Of a DNA stretch of 64,000 nucleotides, positions 42,890-51,923 are shown piece by piece; position 1 is the first letter of the stretch, and every line of letters starts with the position of its first letter. A program made the translations under genes and the position numbers. A model generated the notes under the pieces. The model saw only the letters and a program-made list of their open reading frames with translations, was not told the DNA's origin and did no database searches. This DNA comes from Marinobacter shengliensis (GTDB lineage: Bacteria > Pseudomonadota > Gammaproteobacteria > Pseudomonadales > Oleiphilaceae), in the NCBI RefSeq assembly GCF_003007715.1, contig NZ_PXNO01000027.1, positions 992,001-1,056,000 on the forward strand. Direction: 5' to 3'.

Positions 42890-43885
42890 TTACTCCCTCG
42901 GCACGTCGCTGTTCATGGACAGCGTCATCAGAGAATCCCTGTTCATAATCCGGCGAATCTTGGAACCATACTCCGGATCAGTTGCATAGCCGGCTTCCTG
43001 AAGTTTGTCTGCAAAGACTTCAGGCTGATCGGCTGACGACAGCACATCCCGGTACCGGGGGTTGCTGTTAAGGAAATCCACGTAATCCCTGAAGCTCGCC
43101 TCGTAATCCGGGTAGGCCCGGAAATCGGCGCGCTCCTTCATGGGTACTCCCCCACGAAACTCGGTGGTGGTAATGGTCACGGCGTCACCACCCCAGCGGG
43201 TATCGGCCTTGATACCGAACAGGTTGAAACTGGGCTGGTCGCCATCCCCTTTGATCATGTGGCGCCCCCAGCCGGTTTCCAGTGCCGCCTGTGCCACCAT
43301 CAACCTGGGGTCGATGCCGCTTTCTTTACCGATGCGCTCGGCAAATGGCATCAACTCGGCCACGAAGTGCTCCGGTGATTCAAAGGTCAATGGTAACTCT
43401 GCCGCCGTCGCGGTTTGCTCGGGCTGCTTCTGTTCGGCCGCCTGAGTCATTTCATCGATGGCCTTCAGCTGCTCCGGCAAGTTGCGGGATATCGCCGGCA
43501 CACTGCGGTCATAGTCCGCCAGGGTGGCCTTGTGCCCCGCCAGCCGCTCGCCATTACTGGCCATGCCGGGTACATCGCGGCTCAGCTGCCTGACCAGCGC
43601 CTCCGCAAGACCTGTTCCACTGCCGCCAGACATGCTCAAACTGACCTGGCTGTCGAACATGTCCCGGTAGAACTCTGACTCGTTGCTGTTGAGGTAATTA
43701 CCCTCGGCAAAGGCCTCCCCGGCCTTACGCATGGATTTCAGCATCTCCGCCAGAAACAGACTTTCAAACTGGCGCGCCACCTGCTCAAGGGCTGCCTGTT
43801 TATCCGATCTCGCCTGGGCCTTCAGGGCATTCAGCCCACTGAAGTCGGTATAGATCTCGGCCTGTTTTACGCGATAGTCCTGCAT
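42890..43885 (-). CDS. flgJ: Flagellar rod-capping peptidoglycan hydrolase FlgJ
   Basis: 331-residue dual-domain protein. The N-terminal rod-cap domain (about 30-105) has QVARQFESLFLAEMLKSMR. The C-terminal glucosaminidase domain (from about 170) has ESGIDPRLMVAQAALETGWG, with the catalytic Glu at E203. The NLFGIKAD...W and YPDYEASFRDYVDFL motifs are conserved. It cuts cell-wall glycan so the rod can pass. It lies 8 bp after flgI. Confidence 0.96.
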   Translation of the reverse strand: MQDYRVKQAEIYTDFSGLNALKAQARSDKQAALEQVARQFESLFLAEMLKSMRKAGEAFAEGNYLNSNESEFYRDMFDSQVSLSMSGGSGTGLAEALVRQLSRDVPGMASNGERLAGHKATLADYDRSVPAISRNLPEQLKAIDEMTQAAEQKQPEQTATAAELPLTFESPEHFVAELMPFAERIGKESGIDPRLMVAQAALETGWGRHMIKGDGDQPSFNLFGIKADTRWGGDAVTITTTEFRGGVPMKERADFRAYPDYEASFRDYVDFLNSNPRYRDVLSSADQPEVFADKLQEAGYATDPEYGSKIRRIMNRDSLMTLSMNSDVPRE

Positions 43886-43893
43886 GGCTACAC

Positions 43894-44988
43894 CTAGATC
43901 ACGATCAGCTCGGCACGCAGAGCGCCGGCCGTTTTCAGAGCTTCAAGCACCGCCATGACATCCCCGGGTGCTGCTCCCACCTGGTTAACGGCCTGAACGA
44001 TCTCGTTAAGGGTGGTCGCCGGGCCAAACTGGAACATTCTCGCCGGGTCTTCAGTCACTGCTATCTGGGTGTTTTGCTGCAACGCAGTGTCACCCTGGGC
44101 AAACGGATTGGGCTGCACCACCTCCGGGTTTTCCTGAATGGTCACCGTCAGGTTGCCGTGGGTGACCGCCGCCGGGCTGACCCGCACGTTCTGGCCAACC
44201 ACTATGGTGCCGGTGCGGCTGTTGATCACCACCCTGGCGGCTTCTTCAGCCGGCTCCACTTCGATGTTCTCAAGAATCGACAGGAAGCTGACCCGCTGGG
44301 ATGGGTCGCGGGGAGCCCGCACGGAAATGGCTGTCGCATCGTGGGCATAGGCCATATCCGGCCCCAGCGTATCGTTAATGGCTTCCACTACCCGCCGAGC
44401 GGTGGTGAAGTCGGCCCGCATCAGGTTGAAGGTGATGGTGTCACCCCGGGTAAACGGAGACTCGACTTCCCGCTCGATGGTGGCACCGTTGGGAATCCGG
44501 CCAACACTGGGCACGTTCACGGTAATCCGGGAACCGTCCTGCCCCTGGGCGCCGAAACCGCCTACCACAAGACTGCCCTGGGCCATGGCATAGACTTGGC
44601 CATCAGCGCCTTTGAGCGGTGTCATCAGAAGTGTGCCGCCTCGCAGGCTGTCTGCGTTACCAATGGAAGATACCGTAATATCCAGCTCCTGGCCGGACTT
44701 GGCGAATGGAGGCAGTGTGGCACTCACGGTGACCGCGGCGACGTTTTGCAGGTTCGGGTTAACGCCATCCGGCAGAGTGATGCCGAACTGATTCATCATG
44801 TTGCGGAAGGTCTGGTTGGTGAACGGCGCTTTATCACCGGTACCATCCAGGCCCACCACCAGGCCGTAACCGATCAGCTGGTTGTTACGAACACCTTTTA
44901 CCTTGGCCAGATCCTTCAGGCGGTCAGCCATCACCGGCGAGGCACACACCGCCAGCAACGCGAACACGGCAATCATTCTGCGCATCAT
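43894..44988 (-). CDS. flgI: Flagellar P-ring protein FlgI
   Basis: Periplasmic ring protein of 364 residues. The start is ATG 44988, forming an ATGA overlap with the flgH stop; a GTG at 45000 is possible but lies further inside flgH. The signal peptide ([17 protein letters not shown]) is cleaved before [21 protein letters not shown], the usual mature N-terminus. [18 protein letters not shown] and the C-terminal [26 protein letters not shown] are family signatures. Confidence 0.97.
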   Translation of the reverse strand: MMRRMIAVFALLAVCASPVMADRLKDLAKVKGVRNNQLIGYGLVVGLDGTGDKAPFTNQTFRNMMNQFGITLPDGVNPNLQNVAAVTVSATLPPFAKSGQELDITVSSIGNADSLRGGTLLMTPLKGADGQVYAMAQGSLVVGGFGAQGQDGSRITVNVPSVGRIPNGATIEREVESPFTRGDTITFNLMRADFTTARRVVEAINDTLGPDMAYAHDATAISVRAPRDPSQRVSFLSILENIEVEPAEEAARVVINSRTGTIVVGQNVRVSPAAVTHGNLTVTIQENPEVVQPNPFAQGDTALQQNTQIAVTEDPARMFQFGPATTLNEIVQAVNQVGAAPGDVMAVLEALKTAGALRAELIVI

Positions 44989-45686
44989 AGCGGCCACCAC
45001 TCACTGTTGAAGAACCGCGCCAGCCAGCCCATCTGGTTAGCCTGGTCGAAATCACCGGTGCCGCCATAGGCAAAGCGGGCATCCGCTACCCGGTTGGAGG
45101 CCACGGTGTTATCCGGCTTGATATCCTGCGGCCGCACCATACCGGTCAGGCGTATGTACTCGTCGCCGTTGGTCAGCGACAGCCACTTTTCACCACGAAC
45201 GCGCAGGACACCGTTGGGCAGAACTTCCGTGACGGTAACGGTGATGCTGCCGGCCAGGCTGTTGCTCTGGTCCGCCTCTGCAGAACCGTTGAAGTCCCGC
45301 TCAAAGTTCGCCCTGGCATTCAGGCCAATGTTGGCCTTACCAAAGATGCTCGGCTCCGGAATGTTCAGCTCCTGGTCTTTGGTGATACTGGTTTCGGCGC
45401 TCTTGCTGGCACGGGTTGATTCCTGCAGGGTCACAGTCAACACATCACCGATGTTCAGGGCCTTGGTATCGCCGTACAGGTTGTAGTTACGGGCCGGCTG
45501 GAAAATGGCGCCGGAGTCCGGGTCACGCTGCATCATGGCCTGGGCGCGCACCGGTGCGTATGCCGGGTCGTCTGGCAGTGCCCGTGGGCGACTCATGGCG
45601 GTGCAGCCCTGCAGAACAATCAGCACACCCACCAGTGCCAGGGTGGCGAACCGTTCTTTCTTGAAGGTGTGATGAATGATGTTCAT
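44985..45686 (-). CDS. flgH: Flagellar L-ring lipoprotein FlgH
   Basis: Outer-membrane ring protein, 233 residues (usual about 230). The signal peptide ends in lipobox VLQGCTAM (Cys near residue 28). [26 protein letters not shown] and [23 protein letters not shown] are signatures. It lies 3 bp after flgG and overlaps flgI. Confidence 0.97.
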   Translation of the reverse strand: MNIIHHTFKKERFATLALVGVLIVLQGCTAMSRPRALPDDPAYAPVRAQAMMQRDPDSGAIFQPARNYNLYGDTKALNIGDVLTVTLQESTRASKSAETSITKDQELNIPEPSIFGKANIGLNARANFERDFNGSAEADQSNSLAGSITVTVTEVLPNGVLRVRGEKWLSLTNGDEYIRLTGMVRPQDIKPDNTVASNRVADARFAYGGTGDFDQANQMGWLARFFNSEWWPL

Positions 45687-45689
45687 AAC

Positions 45690-46478
45690 TTACCCGATGT
45701 TATTGGTAATGAACTGGAGCATCTGATCGGTGGTCGAGACCACCTTGGAGTTCATCTCATAGGCCCGTTGGGTGGTGATCATATTGACCAGTTCTTCCAC
45801 CACTTCGACGTTGGATGACTCAATGGTGCCCTGCTCGATATTTCCCAGACCGGCCAGGCCAGGCTCACCCTCTGCCGGATCGCCACTGGCGTTGGTTTCC
45901 TTGAACAGGTTGTTGCCGATGGCCTGCAAGCCCTGGGGGTTGATGAAGTCCACCAGGGTGATCTGGCCAAGGTTGATTGGCGCAGCCTGGTCATCGGTCA
46001 CCACAGTGACGGTGCCATCCTTACCAATCGTGATGTTGGTCGCGTCTTCCGGCACGTTGATGTTGGGTTCCAGCGGGTAGCCATCCGGCGTTACCACATC
46101 ACCGTCGGCATTCAACTGGAACTGACCATCCCGGGTATAGGCAATCTGGCCATCCGGCAGCTCAATCTGGAAGAAGCCCCGGCCATTCACGGCCAGGTCC
46201 AGCGGCTGATCGGTAATCTGCAGGTTGCCCTGGCTGAACTGCTTGGCAGTGCCAACCACCCTCACCCCGGTACCCAGTTGCAGGCCAGATGGAAGCTCGG
46301 TGTTCTCAGTGCTCAGACCACCCGGCTGCCGGTTGATCTGGTACAGGAGATCCTGGAATACCGCCCGGTCACGCTTGAAGCCGGTGGTGTTCACGTTTGC
46401 CAGGTTGTTTGAGATGGTGGACATGTTGGTGTCCTGTGCGCTCAACCCGGTTTTGCTGACCCAAAGTGCTGGATGCAT
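45690..46478 (-). CDS. flgG: Flagellar distal rod protein FlgG
   Basis: 262-residue distal rod subunit, the conserved length. The N-terminus HPALWVSKTGLSAQDTNMST followed by ISNNLANVNTTGFKRDRAVFQ and the C-terminal VELVNMITTQRAYEMNSKVV are the paired rod helices. IKVVGTAKQFSQGNLQ-like sequence is the D1 core. A short stem-loop (AGCGGC/GCCGCT at about 46506-46525) lies in the 78-bp gap to flgF. Confidence 0.97.
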   Translation of the reverse strand: MHPALWVSKTGLSAQDTNMSTISNNLANVNTTGFKRDRAVFQDLLYQINRQPGGLSTENTELPSGLQLGTGVRVVGTAKQFSQGNLQITDQPLDLAVNGRGFFQIELPDGQIAYTRDGQFQLNADGDVVTPDGYPLEPNINVPEDATNITIGKDGTVTVVTDDQAAPINLGQITLVDFINPQGLQAIGNNLFKETNASGDPAEGEPGLAGLGNIEQGTIESSNVEVVEELVNMITTQRAYEMNSKVVSTTDQMLQFITNNIG

Positions 46479-46556
46479 TGCTCTACTCCTTACCCGCCGG
46501 CTGCAGCGGCGATTCTTTGCCGCTTGTGGCCAGTGGATGATCTGATCTCAGTGTTA

Positions 46557-47309
46557 TCAAAGGTTCTGCAACAGTCGTGCCGCAGCCTCGGAATTCTCGT
46601 TGGCAGTCGACATGACCTTCACCTGCATCTCGTACTGACGGGATAACTGCAGATTGGCAATCATTTCTTCCACAGCATTAACGTTCGAACTTTCCAAAAA
46701 ACCAGTGGCGACGCGCATAGCGGCATCCGGCGGCTCCGGGCCATCGAGGGCCTGGTCCGGCTTACGGCGGATGAATCCATCCAGCCCCTTCTCGAGGGCA
46801 TTGCCGGGCGGGTTCACCAGTTTCAGGCGGTCCACTTCAACCAGCTGATCCGGCGGGCCACCCACGGGCACAATAGAGATGGTGCCGTCTGCCCCTACCT
46901 GCAGGTTGTCAAAGGGCGGCAGGGCCACGGGACCACCATTGCCCAGCACCAGCTCACCGCTGGCGAGGCGAACCAGGCCGTTTACATCCACCTGGAGGCT
47001 GCCGCTGCGGGTAAACACCTCTTCACCCAGATCGTTCTGCACTGCCAGCCAGCCATCGCCCTCTACGGCAACGTCCAGCTTGCGACCGGTGTCCATCAGG
47101 GCGCCGGCAGAGAGATCGGTGCCGGGGCGCTCGGTCATGGCGTAGGCGCGGGTGGGGTGGTGTTCACCAAAGACAGGCATACTGCGGGCCTGGGCAAAAT
47201 CCTTTTTGAAACCGGTGGTGTTCACGTTTGCCAGGTTATTGGCATGGGCACGCTGGGCCAGCATGTTCTGCTTGGCGCCAGACATTCCAATATAAAGGGC
47301 TTTGTCCAT
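46557..47309 (-). CDS. flgF: Flagellar proximal rod protein FlgF
   Basis: 250-residue proximal rod subunit from ATG 47309 (MDKALYIGMSGAKQNMLAQ), with GGCAGGAG as ribosome-binding site; the longer upstream frame is rejected. ANNLANVNTTGFKKDFAQAR at the N-terminus and EEMIANLQLSRQYEMQVKVM at the C-terminus are the rod helices. It follows flgE by 73 bp with no sigma-54 site, so it is probably read from the flgB promoter. Confidence 0.96.
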   Translation of the reverse strand: MDKALYIGMSGAKQNMLAQRAHANNLANVNTTGFKKDFAQARSMPVFGEHHPTRAYAMTERPGTDLSAGALMDTGRKLDVAVEGDGWLAVQNDLGEEVFTRSGSLQVDVNGLVRLASGELVLGNGGPVALPPFDNLQVGADGTISIVPVGGPPDQLVEVDRLKLVNPPGNALEKGLDGFIRRKPDQALDGPEPPDAAMRVATGFLESSNVNAVEEMIANLQLSRQYEMQVKVMSTANENSEAAARLLQNL

Positions 47310-47382
47310 GGGCAAACTCCTGCCGGAATTTTGACTGTTTCCAGTCATCCTGCAGGAGTCATGCCATGTTTATGGAAGGGCG

Positions 47383-49284
47383 TTACCGGAGGTTGATGAT
47401 GGTCTGGGTGACCGCATCGGAGGTTTCAATGGTCTTGGCGTTAGCCTGGTAATTGCGCTGGGCAATGATCAGGTTGACCAGCTCTGCGGAGAGGTCCACA
47501 TTGGACTCTTCCACCGAGCTTGCCTTAATGGAACCCAGGGTACCGGTATCCGGTGCGCCGATAATCGGCTGGCCAGACTCAAAGGTTTCCACCCAGGTGG
47601 TCTCACCCACCGGTGACAGCCCATTGGTGTTGTTGAACGATGCCAACGCCACCTGCCCCAATGATTTGGATTGCCCGTTGGTATATCGGGCAAAGATCAC
47701 ACCCTGGTCAGACACGTCCAGGCCAGACAAACGGCCGGTGCTGTAGCCGTTCTGGCGCTGGTCGTTGACACCGAAATTGGCGCCGTACTGGGTGGTGTTC
47801 CCGAGGTCCACCACGAAGGCAGAGGTTGTTGGCGGCTCGGGAATAGGCGTAACAACCTCTTCACCCGGCAATGGTGGGCCATCGGCACCATTCGGCTCGC
47901 CGTTCGGGTCTTTCGGAATCCAGTCGGTAACCACAATTTCACCGTTCGGGTCACCGTTGATGGACTGCAACGTGCCATCTTCGTTGAAGCGTGCCGTGTA
48001 CGGAGAGGTGTCTGTACCGGCCACCAGCTCACCATCAATCTGCAAATAAACCGACCACTCACTGACACCCACGCCGTTACCAGGCGAAGGATTCTTGACG
48101 AAGAACTGGGTCAATTCGTGGGAATTACCCAGACTGTCAAAGATGGTGGTTGAGGTGGCGTGGTTGTAGGTTCTCTGATCCAGGGGATTGAAGGAATTGG
48201 TAATCCGCAGGTCGCCACCGGCAAAGGCATCGGCAATCTCGCTGCTCGCGCCAGCTGGAAGAATATCCTGAACCGTGCGATCAGACTGAATATTCACATC
48301 GCCCTGGAATACCTCAAGCGCCTGGTTTACCCCGGCATCGGTGCTGGCGAAACTGATACCCACATTAGAACCACGGTTATCAATAATCCGGATATCGCTT
48401 CCACCATCAACCAGGGAGGCAGACAGGCTTGTGGCGCTAGAGGCGTTGATGGCGTCTACCAGCCCCTGCAATGAACTGACCCCGCTGAGTGAGATAGGCA
48501 CATTCTGGCCATCCAGCTCTATCCGGAATTCAGTATCGCCGGCCGCTAATGCATCTTCCAGATCAGTAATCGAGAATTCCTGACCAAGGGTGACCGCCGT
48601 GGTGGCAGAGGCCGACAACCCGCGCTGCTGATTGATGATGCCCGCGGCGTCTCTCGCGGTGGAACCAGCAGGAATGGTGATGTCCGGCGAGTTGGTGCCG
48701 TCCGAGTAGGCGACACGGAACACATCGTCTACAGTCAGATCACCCATGGAGACCGTTTGGAAGTCCACCACCCGGCTTTCCAGCACAGATTGCCGGGAGT
48801 CCAGGTTCAGATCGGATCGCAGATTGGTGGTACGGCGCGGAGCCAGGTTGTCAGTTTCAATCTGCAGATCACCCCGAATACCAGACAGGTTGCCGTCGTC
48901 ATCCGCGGTAAAACCCTGAACCCGCATGTTCTGGTTATTGGTCACAAAACCGTCTTTATCGATTCCAAACTGGCCAGCCCGAGAGTAGCGAATCTCGCCA
49001 TTGTTATTCAGGATAAAGAAACCATCACCACTGATAGCCATGTCCAGGCCATTATCGGTAAAGCTGATGTTGCCCTGGCCAAAGGACTGCTTGACGTCCT
49101 GAACGCGCACACCATCACCGATCGGGTTAGTGCCGCCACTCAGAAAGCCGCTGGCGTACAAATCACCGAACTGTACCTTGCTGCCTTTGAAGCCCACCGT
49201 GCTGGCGTTGGCAATGTTGTTGCCGGTGACATCCAGATCGACCGAAGCTGCCCGAAGGCCGCTCAAACCTGTGTTAAATGCCAT
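47383..49284 (-). CDS. flgE: Flagellar hook protein FlgE (long form)
   Basis: Hook subunit of 633 residues, clearly longer than the enteric (about 402) and Pseudomonas (about 460) forms. The terminal rod-family helices are intact: AFNTGLSGLRAASVDLDVTG with NNIANASTVGFKGSKVQFGD, and VNLIIAQRNYQANAKTIETS. The extra length is in the middle (about residues 170-330), where repeats of DITIPAGSTARDAAGIINQQ type recall the hook/flagellin insert domains of other marine bacteria. No frameshift is seen. Confidence 0.96.
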   Translation of the reverse strand: MAFNTGLSGLRAASVDLDVTGNNIANASTVGFKGSKVQFGDLYASGFLSGGTNPIGDGVRVQDVKQSFGQGNISFTDNGLDMAISGDGFFILNNNGEIRYSRAGQFGIDKDGFVTNNQNMRVQGFTADDDGNLSGIRGDLQIETDNLAPRRTTNLRSDLNLDSRQSVLESRVVDFQTVSMGDLTVDDVFRVAYSDGTNSPDITIPAGSTARDAAGIINQQRGLSASATTAVTLGQEFSITDLEDALAAGDTEFRIELDGQNVPISLSGVSSLQGLVDAINASSATSLSASLVDGGSDIRIIDNRGSNVGISFASTDAGVNQALEVFQGDVNIQSDRTVQDILPAGASSEIADAFAGGDLRITNSFNPLDQRTYNHATSTTIFDSLGNSHELTQFFVKNPSPGNGVGVSEWSVYLQIDGELVAGTDTSPYTARFNEDGTLQSINGDPNGEIVVTDWIPKDPNGEPNGADGPPLPGEEVVTPIPEPPTTSAFVVDLGNTTQYGANFGVNDQRQNGYSTGRLSGLDVSDQGVIFARYTNGQSKSLGQVALASFNNTNGLSPVGETTWVETFESGQPIIGAPDTGTLGSIKASSVEESNVDLSAELVNLIIAQRNYQANAKTIETSDAVTQTIINLR

Positions 49285-49312
49285 GACTTATACCTCCTGG
49301 TCTGACACCGGA

Positions 49313-49990
49313 TCAGTTAATTTGTTTGACGTCGGACAGGGCAATGGAACCCATACCGGCAAGATTGAGGGTAATGGAACCGCCCTTACCCAGGGACACA
49401 CTGTCCACATTGGCGCTAACCATGGTGCCGAGCTGTTCAGGACCGGACGGATAAGAGCCCTGCGCGACAATCTGGTACGGTCCAGGCGGCAAAGGATTGC
49501 CGTTGCCGTCCTCGCCATCCCAACGGAACGACACCACACCGGCCTGGCTACTGCCCATATCAATCTGGCGAACCAGCTCACCACTCTGGTTCATTACCGA
49601 CAAGCGCAGCCCACCGGTAGATGCTGGCACTTCGATGGTTCCGGTAATCTCGCCATCATTACCCAAAATTCCCACATTGGAAGGAGCAAGAACGGTCTTG
49701 CCAACCATTGCAGACGCCTGCAGCGCCTGGCTGGAACGGAACTGTCCGGCCACATCCTCAACGGTACTCGACAGGTTCTGCATTTCTTCCAGAGAGCTGA
49801 ACTGCGCCAGCTGAGCGATGAAATCACCGTTGTCCTGAGGGTCAAGCGGGTTCTGGTTCTTCAACTGGGCAAGCATCAGCTCCATGAAAGCATCTTTGCC
49901 AAGTTCGCTGCCGCCACGGGCTTTGTCGTCCTGCTTGATCTGATACTGGCTCAGTACGTCTGAGGCCGATGCGGAATTCACTGCACTCAT
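49313..49990 (-). CDS. flgD: Flagellar hook capping protein FlgD
   Basis: Scaffold for hook assembly, 225 residues. The N-terminus has GSELGKDAFMELMLAQLKNQ followed by NPLDPQDNGDFIAQLAQFSS, the family signature. The FlgD Ig-like domain (about 110-195) has SFRWDGEDGNGNPLPPGPYQ. It lies 17 bp after flgC. Confidence 0.97.
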   Translation of the reverse strand: MSAVNSASASDVLSQYQIKQDDKARGGSELGKDAFMELMLAQLKNQNPLDPQDNGDFIAQLAQFSSLEEMQNLSSTVEDVAGQFRSSQALQASAMVGKTVLAPSNVGILGNDGEITGTIEVPASTGGLRLSVMNQSGELVRQIDMGSSQAGVVSFRWDGEDGNGNPLPPGPYQIVAQGSYPSGPEQLGTMVSANVDSVSLGKGGSITLNLAGMGSIALSDVKQIN

Positions 49991-50007
49991 GACTCACTCC
50001 TCACTAT

Positions 50008-50460
50008 TTACTGCTGACCCAGCGTCAGGATTCGTTGCATCATGGACTTGGCAGTGTTCATGACGTCCACATTCATCTGGAAGCTGCGGGAGGAAGACAT
50101 CATGTCTGCCATTTCCTCAACCACATTCACATTCGGGTAGAACACGTAACCGTCTTCATTGGCAGCGGGATGGTTGGGCTCGTAGCGCATCTGCAACTCT
50201 GCATCGCTCTCCAGGATTCCCTCAACCCGTACACCGGCACCGGGGCCGTCGTCCAGGCTGGTGCCGAAGCCCTGCTGTTGATCCGGGTTCAGCATGGCCT
50301 GCTGAATGGCGGCGAAGACTGGTTTGCGTGCCCTGTAAGCATTCTCGGTGCTGGAACTGGCAGTCTCGGCGTTCGCAATGTTGGAAGCCGTGGTATTCAG
50401 CCGCAGGGATTGTGCGGTCATGCCGGAACCGGCGATGTCAAAAATGTTGCCCAGTGACAT
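50008..50460 (-). CDS. flgC: Flagellar proximal rod protein FlgC
   Basis: 150-residue rod subunit. FDIAGSGMTAQSLRLNTTAS then NIANAETASSSTENAYRARK, and the C-terminal VNVVEEMADMMSSSRSFQMNVDV, are diagnostic. It lies 32 bp after flgB. Confidence 0.97.
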   Translation of the reverse strand: MSLGNIFDIAGSGMTAQSLRLNTTASNIANAETASSSTENAYRARKPVFAAIQQAMLNPDQQQGFGTSLDDGPGAGVRVEGILESDAELQMRYEPNHPAANEDGYVFYPNVNVVEEMADMMSSSRSFQMNVDVMNTAKSMMQRILTLGQQ

Positions 50461-50492
50461 GGCAATCTCCTCAAATCGTAAATGACTGCGGC

Positions 50493-50891
50493 TTACTCAC
50501 CCTTCAGGGCTTTGGTCAATCCGGAAAACTTGCTGCTCAGAAACTGGAAGCTGGCCTGATAGTCCATGGCATTGCGCATGAAGCGGCTCTGCTCTTCCTG
50601 GGCATCCACGGTATTACCATCGACAGACGGCTGGTGCGGATTGCGGTAAAGCAACTCGCCGTCACTGCCGGGGCTGGAGGTGTCCATGTGGCCTTGGTGA
50701 GTGGTCGCCATTTGCAGACCACTGACCGACTCCTGGGCTTTCTGCATCATCGCCCTGAAATCGATATCCCGTGCCTTGTAGCCCGGGGTATCGGCATTGG
50801 CCAGGTTGTTGGCGAGTACTTCCGCACGCTGCACCCGGGCCTGAAGTGCGTGCTCGTGAATACCCAATGCCTTATCAAATGTAATTGCCAT
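50493..50891 (-). CDS. flgB: Flagellar proximal rod protein FlgB
   Basis: 132-residue rod subunit from ATG 50891 (MAITFDKALGIHEHALQ); the open frame continues upstream but lacks the family sequence. AEVLANNLANADTPGYKARD and the C-terminal FMRNAMDYQASFQFLSSKFS are signatures. It is the first gene of the flgBCDEFGHIJKL operon, with a sigma-54 promoter 74 bp upstream. Confidence 0.97.
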   Translation of the reverse strand: MAITFDKALGIHEHALQARVQRAEVLANNLANADTPGYKARDIDFRAMMQKAQESVSGLQMATTHQGHMDTSSPGSDGELLYRNPHQPSVDGNTVDAQEEQSRFMRNAMDYQASFQFLSSKFSGLTKALKGE

Positions 50892-50964
50892 GACTGCCTC
50901 CGGAATTCTGCACCGGCACCGCTTGAACGGCGGCTTGCCGGATTTGCGTTCTGGAAGAGTCAAA

Positions 50965-50979
50965 GCAAAGGTGGTGCCA
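50965..50979 (-). promoter_or_regulatory. Sigma-54 promoter of the flg operon
   Basis: Minus strand TGGCAC-CACCT-TTGC, a perfect -24/-12 match, placed so that transcription starts about 60 bp before the flgB ATG. RpoN with a FleQ/FleR-type activator controls this operon in Pseudomonas; the activator here is inferred. Confidence 0.88.
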
Positions 50980-51125
50980 GTTTTCGAGAGTGCTTGGGCG
51001 CCAGGGCTTCTGGAGGGATGCGATCAGATTTTGAGCGGCAACGGAGAAGGGTTCAGAGCAAAGGCGGCAAACCATTTCCCTTGGCGGTTAAACGGATTGC
51101 CGCTATCAAAACATCAGCGGGAAGC

Positions 51126-51701
51126 TCACCAACTTTCCTGGCGCCCGGGCCCACGCCAGACCTTTACAAAATCCCCGGTAGCCGGGCGTGGCACTGAAGG
51201 TTTCTCAACCGACACCGTACCGGTATACAGGAAGCCGACGACCGTTTCCCCGGGCTCTAAACCCAACCCTTCAAGCACATCGGGATGGTAGGCCACCCCC
51301 CCGGTACGCCACATCACGCCAAAACCAGCATCCTGCAGGGCAAGGCCGAGAAAGCTCATGCCCGATGCGGCAGACATAAGCTGTTCGACCTCCGGCACTT
51401 TCGGGTGGGATTTGGGCGTTGCGATTCCTACGATCACCATCGGTGCCCGCAGCGGCGCCCGCCGGGCTTTCTCGATTTCCTGCTCACTGGCGCTATCAGG
51501 ACATGCCTTGGCGAACAGGTCTCCCAGGGCCTGCCGGGCATCCCCTTCCACCACAAGATAGCGCCATGGCCTCAGTAAGGCATGGTCCGGTGCCCTGGCG
51601 GCACACTGAAGGGCCACATCAACTATACTCCGCGGCGGTGCCGGGTCTTCTAATCGTGGTTCGGATGCTCTTTCGAGTAAAAATCGGGTTACAGACGTCA
51701 T
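51126..51701 (-). CDS. Nitroreductase family protein (YdjA-like)
   Basis: FMN-dependent NAD(P)H oxidoreductase-fold protein of 191 residues, close in length to E. coli YdjA (183). The FMN-binding N-terminus is CAARAPDHALLRPWRYLVVEG, with APMVIVGIATPKSHPKVPEVEQ and LALQDAGFGVMWRTG further on. The C-terminal GLEPGETVVGFLYTGT is typical. Substrate unknown. It points toward the flg operon, 146 bp before the sigma-54 site, but is not obviously part of it. Confidence 0.9.
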   Translation of the reverse strand: MTSVTRFLLERASEPRLEDPAPPRSIVDVALQCAARAPDHALLRPWRYLVVEGDARQALGDLFAKACPDSASEQEIEKARRAPLRAPMVIVGIATPKSHPKVPEVEQLMSAASGMSFLGLALQDAGFGVMWRTGGVAYHPDVLEGLGLEPGETVVGFLYTGTVSVEKPSVPRPATGDFVKVWRGPGRQESW

Positions 51702-51731
51702 ACTGGCTCACAGTCAAGATGGCTGTATCTG

Positions 51732-51746
51732 TTGCCCTAAGGGCAA
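51732..51746. promoter_or_regulatory. Perfect 7-1-7 palindrome upstream of the nitroreductase gene
   Basis: TTGCCCTAAGGGCAA, 31-45 bp before the nitroreductase ATG. Its position fits an operator over the core promoter. I do not recognise the cognate regulator. Confidence 0.45.
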
Positions 51747-51923
51747 AGATGCCTCAGCGAATTGTGGGTTATACGTAATACTGTTAACCTTTAGTAGTAA
51801 CTACACATAGAAAAATAACCACCAACAACGATAACGTGTTCGGCGGCATACAATGAGTGACCAACAAGCTTTTCGCAACTGCAGGGCCCTGTATTCCTGC
51901 CACCGGGAAGACTCGGTTCTGAC

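Noticed and set aside
44074-45069. 331-codon frame antisense to flgI
   Set aside because: flgI and flgH are secure on the minus strand. The frame is a codon-bias shadow.
46479-46556. Separate sigma-54 or sigma-28 promoter between flgF and flgG
   Set aside because: No GG-N10-GC or TAAA-N15-GCCGATAA pattern is present; only a weak GC stem-loop.
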